DNA of 37,196 nt from Verrucomicrobia bacterium UBA6015 (GTDB taxonomy: Bacteria; Verrucomicrobiota; Kiritimatiellia; UBA8416), in assembly GCA_002428045.1 (NCBI GenBank), contig DIZZ01000154.1:4691-41886 (forward strand), read 5' to 3'. Position 1 is the first letter of the stretch. Every line of letters starts with the position of its first letter. The position numbers were made by a program, and so were the translations under genes. The notes beneath the pieces were generated by a model that saw only the letters and a list, made by a program, of their open reading frames with translations, searched no databases and was not told the origin of the DNA. This document shows, piece by piece, positions 34,370 through 37,196 of the stretch.

Positions 34370-35158
34370 ATGAAGAAAGGGTTGATTTGGTTTTCGTTCT
34401 TTGGTTTGGTTGCATTGGCATTGTCGGCGGGATCCCTTTACGGGCAGGGCGCAGAACCTGCCGCCGGTACGCTCGTGACGGAGACCGGCGAGAAGATGGA
34501 AACACCGGCACCGACCGGTACGGGAAGCCAGTTCATCTTCGTGGTTTTCCAGTCCGGTCTCATGTCCTTTATTCTCTGGCTTGCGCTTTTTGCGTCCGGT
34601 GGTGCAGGGGTGTATTTTGCGACGGATTGTGCGATCACGGTTCGCCCGGATAAGATCCTGCCGCAGAAGTTGATCGACGCCGTAACTCAGGCCATGGCCG
34701 AAGGGGATGTCCTCAAGGCGTTGAAAGCCTGCGATGACGAGCCCGGTCCGCTGGCCAACGTTTTGAGTGCCGGGTTCAGTCATGTGGAGGAAGGGTTCGA
34801 TGTGATCGAAGAGGCCATCTCAACGGCCGCCGACATGGAAACCGAAAAACTAATGCAGAAATTGACATGGCTTTCGGTGTGCGCCAATCTGGCCCCGATG
34901 CTGGGTCTGCTCGGTACGGTGCAAGGTATGATCATGGCATTTGCAACGCTGGCCGGTGGCGCACCGGACGTCGGTATGCTGGCCTTGAGCATTGCGCAGG
35001 CGCTTTACACGACGGCGGGTGGCTTGGTCATCGCCATTCCTTGTGTAACGACCTACTATATTTTCCGTAACAAAGCCAACCGCACCGTGCTGCGTATGGA
35101 GGCGTTGACCATGGAAATGATCAAGGATCTGCGTCACGTCGAAGTCGTTGAAGACTAG
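34370..35158 (+). CDS. exbB: MotA/TolQ/ExbB-family proton channel
   Basis: 262 residues. A signal-like hydrophobic N-terminus and a Pro/Thr linker (about 1-53) precede three membrane segments at about 55-83, 165-190 and 205-235. The conserved stretch WLSVCANLAPMLGLLGTVQGMIMAF carries the family glycine/proline pattern, and ALYTTAGGLVIAIPCVTTYY the last helix with its conserved threonines. It would form the pentameric stator that passes protons with ExbD. AGGGAG with a 9-nt gap favours the ATG at 34370; 34364 is the other in-frame ATG. It is followed after 21 nt by two ExbD genes. The sequence cannot tell ExbB from TolQ; the gene symbol is by family resemblance. Confidence 0.93.
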   Translation: MKKGLIWFSFFGLVALALSAGSLYGQGAEPAAGTLVTETGEKMETPAPTGTGSQFIFVVFQSGLMSFILWLALFASGGAGVYFATDCAITVRPDKILPQKLIDAVTQAMAEGDVLKALKACDDEPGPLANVLSAGFSHVEEGFDVIEEAISTAADMETEKLMQKLTWLSVCANLAPMLGLLGTVQGMIMAFATLAGGAPDVGMLALSIAQALYTTAGGLVIAIPCVTTYYIFRNKANRTVLRMEALTMEMIKDLRHVEVVED

Positions 35159-35179
35159 GCGAGTCGGGAGGTAGGCAAC

Positions 35180-35599
35180 ATGGGGAAGAAAAAATACAAC
35201 GAGGGGTGTGAGCTGGATATGACGCCAATGATTGACGTCGTGTTTCAGATGATTATTTTCTTCATCGTAACGATCAAGATGGATGAGAATGTCAATGAGG
35301 ATATCAAGCTTGAACTGGCCAAGGAAGGTCCCCTCTATAAGGATCCTGATCCTACGACGATTGTGGTCGAGGTGGATCGCCGGGGTTGGATCTCCATCAA
35401 TAATCTGGCTCTTAGTGAGCAACAGCTCGGGAACATCATTGGCGGGCGATACAGGCGCCTTGGGAAAACGTTCCCGATAATGATTCGGGCAGACAAGAAC
35501 GCGCAGCACAAGGATGTGCGCAAGGTGATGGATATCTGCACGGCGCAGGGGCTCTGGCGTATTGATTTTGCAGCAATTAAGGAGCCTGTAGGCCGTTAA
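35180..35599 (+). CDS. exbD: ExbD/TolR-family protein, first copy
   Basis: 139 residues. A short cytoplasmic start leads into LDMTPMIDVVFQMIIFFIV, the single membrane helix with the proton-carrying aspartate D19. The periplasmic domain follows, with a typical TTIVVEVDRRGWISINN and a final DVRKVMDICTAQGLWRIDFA. It couples the proton flow through ExbB to motion of a TonB/TolA-type partner. It starts 21 nt after exbB and ends 15 nt before the second ExbD. Good ribosome site (GGGAGG). Confidence 0.94.
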   Translation: MGKKKYNEGCELDMTPMIDVVFQMIIFFIVTIKMDENVNEDIKLELAKEGPLYKDPDPTTIVVEVDRRGWISINNLALSEQQLGNIIGGRYRRLGKTFPIMIRADKNAQHKDVRKVMDICTAQGLWRIDFAAIKEPVGR

Positions 35600-35614
35600 T
35601 GAAAGGACTAAGGC

Positions 35615-36037
35615 ATGGCTAAAAGACGAAAAAGCAGAAATAAAGGCGAAGCGGCCAAGCTCGAGATGACGCCGATGATTGATGTCGTCTTCCAGCTTCT
35701 GATTTTCTTTATTGTCACGCTCAAGGAGGTGGACATCCTCTCGCATCTGGATATCTCCCGTCCGGCACCGGATTCCAAGGCCACCCCCGAGAATCAGGTG
35801 GATGATCTATTGACCGTGCAAATCGGGAAGCAGGGCTGGGTGCTGAACGGGAGTCCCTATATGGGAGAGGTGGGCCTGAGTAAGCTGGACAAGCAGCTTA
35901 CCCGTATGGCCTCGTTCAGCAAGAATACCAGCGTCATTATTAAATGCACGGGGGATTCCCCCCATTCCTCACTGATTCGCGTCCTGAACATCCTTGCCCG
36001 CGAAGGCATGATGAACATCTCCGTGTTCAGTTTGTAG
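35615..36037 (+). CDS. exbD: ExbD/TolR-family protein, second copy
   Basis: 140 residues. A basic N-terminus (AKRRKSRNKGEAAK) is followed by LEMTPMIDVVFQLLIFFIV with the conserved aspartate D23. The periplasmic part ends in HSSLIRVLNILAREGMMNISVFSL. It shares the helix with the first copy, but the periplasmic half differs, so the two are old paralogues rather than a recent duplication. Two different ExbD subunits could form a heteromeric rod in one ExbB ring. It starts 15 nt after the first copy. The TonB-shaped gene begins 98 nt later. Confidence 0.94.
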   Translation: MAKRRKSRNKGEAAKLEMTPMIDVVFQLLIFFIVTLKEVDILSHLDISRPAPDSKATPENQVDDLLTVQIGKQGWVLNGSPYMGEVGLSKLDKQLTRMASFSKNTSVIIKCTGDSPHSSLIRVLNILAREGMMNISVFSL

Positions 36038-36075
36038 ATTTTTCTAAGAACTCGGTGGTGGTGTTCGTTTATGCG

Positions 36076-36103
36076 TTGACGGGCACAGGCTGTGTGCTAG
36101 AAG
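36076..36103 (+). promoter_or_regulatory. Weak internal promoter candidate before the TonB-shaped gene
   Basis: TTGACG at 36076-36081 and TAGAAG at 36098-36103 are 16 nt apart, with TGC just before the -10 (an extended -10 form). GCGTTGACG recurs at 36114-36122. The larger gap here (98 nt) makes a separate start plausible. Confidence 0.3.
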
Positions 36104-36135
36104 AACGGGTTTAGCGTTGACGTAAGGAGATGAGT

Positions 36136-37196
36136 ATGAACGAGGATCAGAACCTGGTAGAGGGGGAGGCGGTAGATCCGTTTCGCGATTATGATATCAT
36201 GAAGCTTTTTGATGACCTGAGCTTCCGAGATAAATGGGCGCGGGTTTCGGCAGGTCTGAAGCAACCGAAGGAGAGCGGCGAATACAAATGGGCAAAGTTT
36301 CAGTTGTTGCGTTTACTTTCCCCGGCTATGGCCATATTGATGCCGTTGGTGGCGATTGCGCTCATTTCCGTGCTGGCGCAGTTCAATCCCGAGACAACAA
36401 CCAGCGTCAACGTGAAAGTGATTGAGCCGGAACCGATGGAGGAAATCGAGGAAATCGAGATTCCAGAGGTTGAACCACCAGCGCCGACCGAGATGGTGGA
36501 AGTCGAGATGGAGACCGTCTCCGATATGCCGTCGTTGCCGAACGAGGTCGTGTCGCCACCGGCGGACCAGGCCAGTGTGCAGCCCGCGCCCTTTGATTCC
36601 GTGGCGATCGTCAAGAGTCCGGTCGTCATGAAGTCGATCATGGGCAGCCGTAGCCCGGGTGCCCAGGGGGCGGCCTTGAGCAAGTTTGGCGGTGGGCATA
36701 CGAGCCCGGCCGTGATCCGCGCCCTGCGCTGGCTGGCCAAGAACCAGGCCAGTGAAGGCACCTGGGGCAAGAACAAGATCGCGATGACATCGCTGGCGGT
36801 GCTGGCCTACATGGCCCATGGAGATACCCCTGCCTCGGAGGAGTTCGGCCCGACAGTTGAGCGCGCCCTGCGCTATCTGGTGGAGAAACAGGATGCCAGT
36901 GGACGGTTCACGGGGCGTGACGGTCATGACTACACCCAGCCGATTGCCGCCTATGCACTGGCTGAGGCCGCTGGCATGACGCGTAATCCGACGATTCGCG
37001 ATGCGGCGATCAAGGCCATCAAGGTGGTCGTGGCGGGGCAGAATAAAAATGGTAGTTTCGATTACGGACTCAAGGCGGGCGGGAGTGAGCGGAGTGACTT
37101 GTCCTATGCCGGATGGTGCGTCCAGGCGATGAAGGCGGCGAAGATTGCCGGTTTTGAATATGAGGTGGATGGGTTGACCAACGCCATGAAAAAGGC
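36136..37196 (+). CDS. TonB-shaped membrane protein with squalene-cyclase-type repeats (partial, runs off the window)
   Basis: 353 residues are seen with no stop, so the 3' end is missing. The order is a cytoplasmic N-terminus of about 57 residues, one membrane helix at about 58-82, a Glu/Pro-rich stalk at about 97-150 (EPEPMEEIEEIEIPEVEPPAP), then alpha/alpha repeats from about 190. The repeats include QASEGTWG, QDASGRFTG and QNKNGSFDYG, which resemble QW motifs of the prenyltransferase/squalene oxidase repeat. No DXDD catalytic motif is seen. The first half looks like TonB/TolA, the partner of ExbB/ExbD, but the visible C-terminal half is a toroid, not a TonB domain. AAGGAG with a 7-nt gap supports the ATG at 36136. 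The function is inferred. Confidence 0.8.
   Translation, partial: MNEDQNLVEGEAVDPFRDYDIMKLFDDLSFRDKWARVSAGLKQPKESGEYKWAKFQLLRLLSPAMAILMPLVAIALISVLAQFNPETTTSVNVKVIEPEPMEEIEEIEIPEVEPPAPTEMVEVEMETVSDMPSLPNEVVSPPADQASVQPAPFDSVAIVKSPVVMKSIMGSRSPGAQGAALSKFGGGHTSPAVIRALRWLAKNQASEGTWGKNKIAMTSLAVLAYMAHGDTPASEEFGPTVERALRYLVEKQDASGRFTGRDGHDYTQPIAAYALAEAAGMTRNPTIRDAAIKAIKVVVAGQNKNGSFDYGLKAGGSERSDLSYAGWCVQAMKAAKIAGFEYEVDGLTNAMKK

Noticed and set aside
1..37196. CRISPR array, tRNA/rRNA genes, insertion sequence or prophage genes
   Set aside because: I saw no regular direct repeats, no cloverleaf-type RNA gene in the gaps and no transposase or integrase motif.

Overview
The window looks like chromosomal DNA of a Gram-negative bacterium of the PVC type. 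The best guess is a Verrucomicrobiota/Kiritimatiellota-like lineage, inferred from gene content only. The clues are a VIT/von Willebrand A protein, DUF4159 domains, squalene-cyclase-type repeat proteins next to ExbB/ExbD genes, a lipoprotein-like peptide-binding protein, a GH17-GT2 glucan synthase, a GH2/SGNH carbohydrate locus and a cyclic arginine pathway. Coding density is high. Many genes carry clear Shine-Dalgarno sites and stop/start overlaps. I see no tRNA, rRNA, CRISPR array, transposase or phage gene.

Layout from left to right. 223-4885 (+): a secreted VIT/VWA protein followed by a secreted alpha/alpha-toroid protein with two DUF4159-like domains. 4908-5594: a graveyard of two broken genes, an internally deleted pckG fragment (+) that meets a truncated CPA2 antiporter (-) at about position 5080. 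Two small genes, a two-helix membrane protein and an eight-cysteine protein, lead into the antiporter. 6165-8104 (+): fumC and a GtrA-family flippase-like gene. 8094-15395 (-): a secreted transglutaminase-like protein, an AEC transporter, a GH17-GT2 glucan synthase and an oligopeptide-binding protein. 15782-23374 (+): rplM-rpsI, a DEAD-box helicase, then argJ-argB-argD-argG. 23421-24149 (+): a metallophosphoesterase with a nearly leaderless promoter. 24156-30296 (-): a sigma-70-family factor behind a sigma-54-type promoter, then an SGNH hydrolase, a GH2 enzyme and a cyclic-nucleotide-domain histidine kinase. 30351-37196 (+): a six-gene envelope cluster of two TPR proteins, ExbB, two ExbD proteins and a TonB-shaped protein that carries a toroid repeat domain and runs off the window.

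The strongest candidate for an undescribed system is the last cluster. An ExbB/ExbD proton-driven motor is encoded with large secreted TPR proteins. Its apparent TonB/TolA-position partner has a cytoplasmic head, one membrane helix, a Glu/Pro-rich stalk and then squalene-cyclase-like repeats in place of a visible TonB C-terminal domain. The same repeat class appears at the left end next to the VIT/VWA protein, so the two ends may encode related envelope machinery. That link is inference.

Other points worth a second look are the sigma-54-type promoter in front of the sigma factor gene, with a nearby dyad, and the gene-remnant junction at 4.9-5.1 kb. The large open frames antisense to GC-rich genes are treated as shadows and left out.
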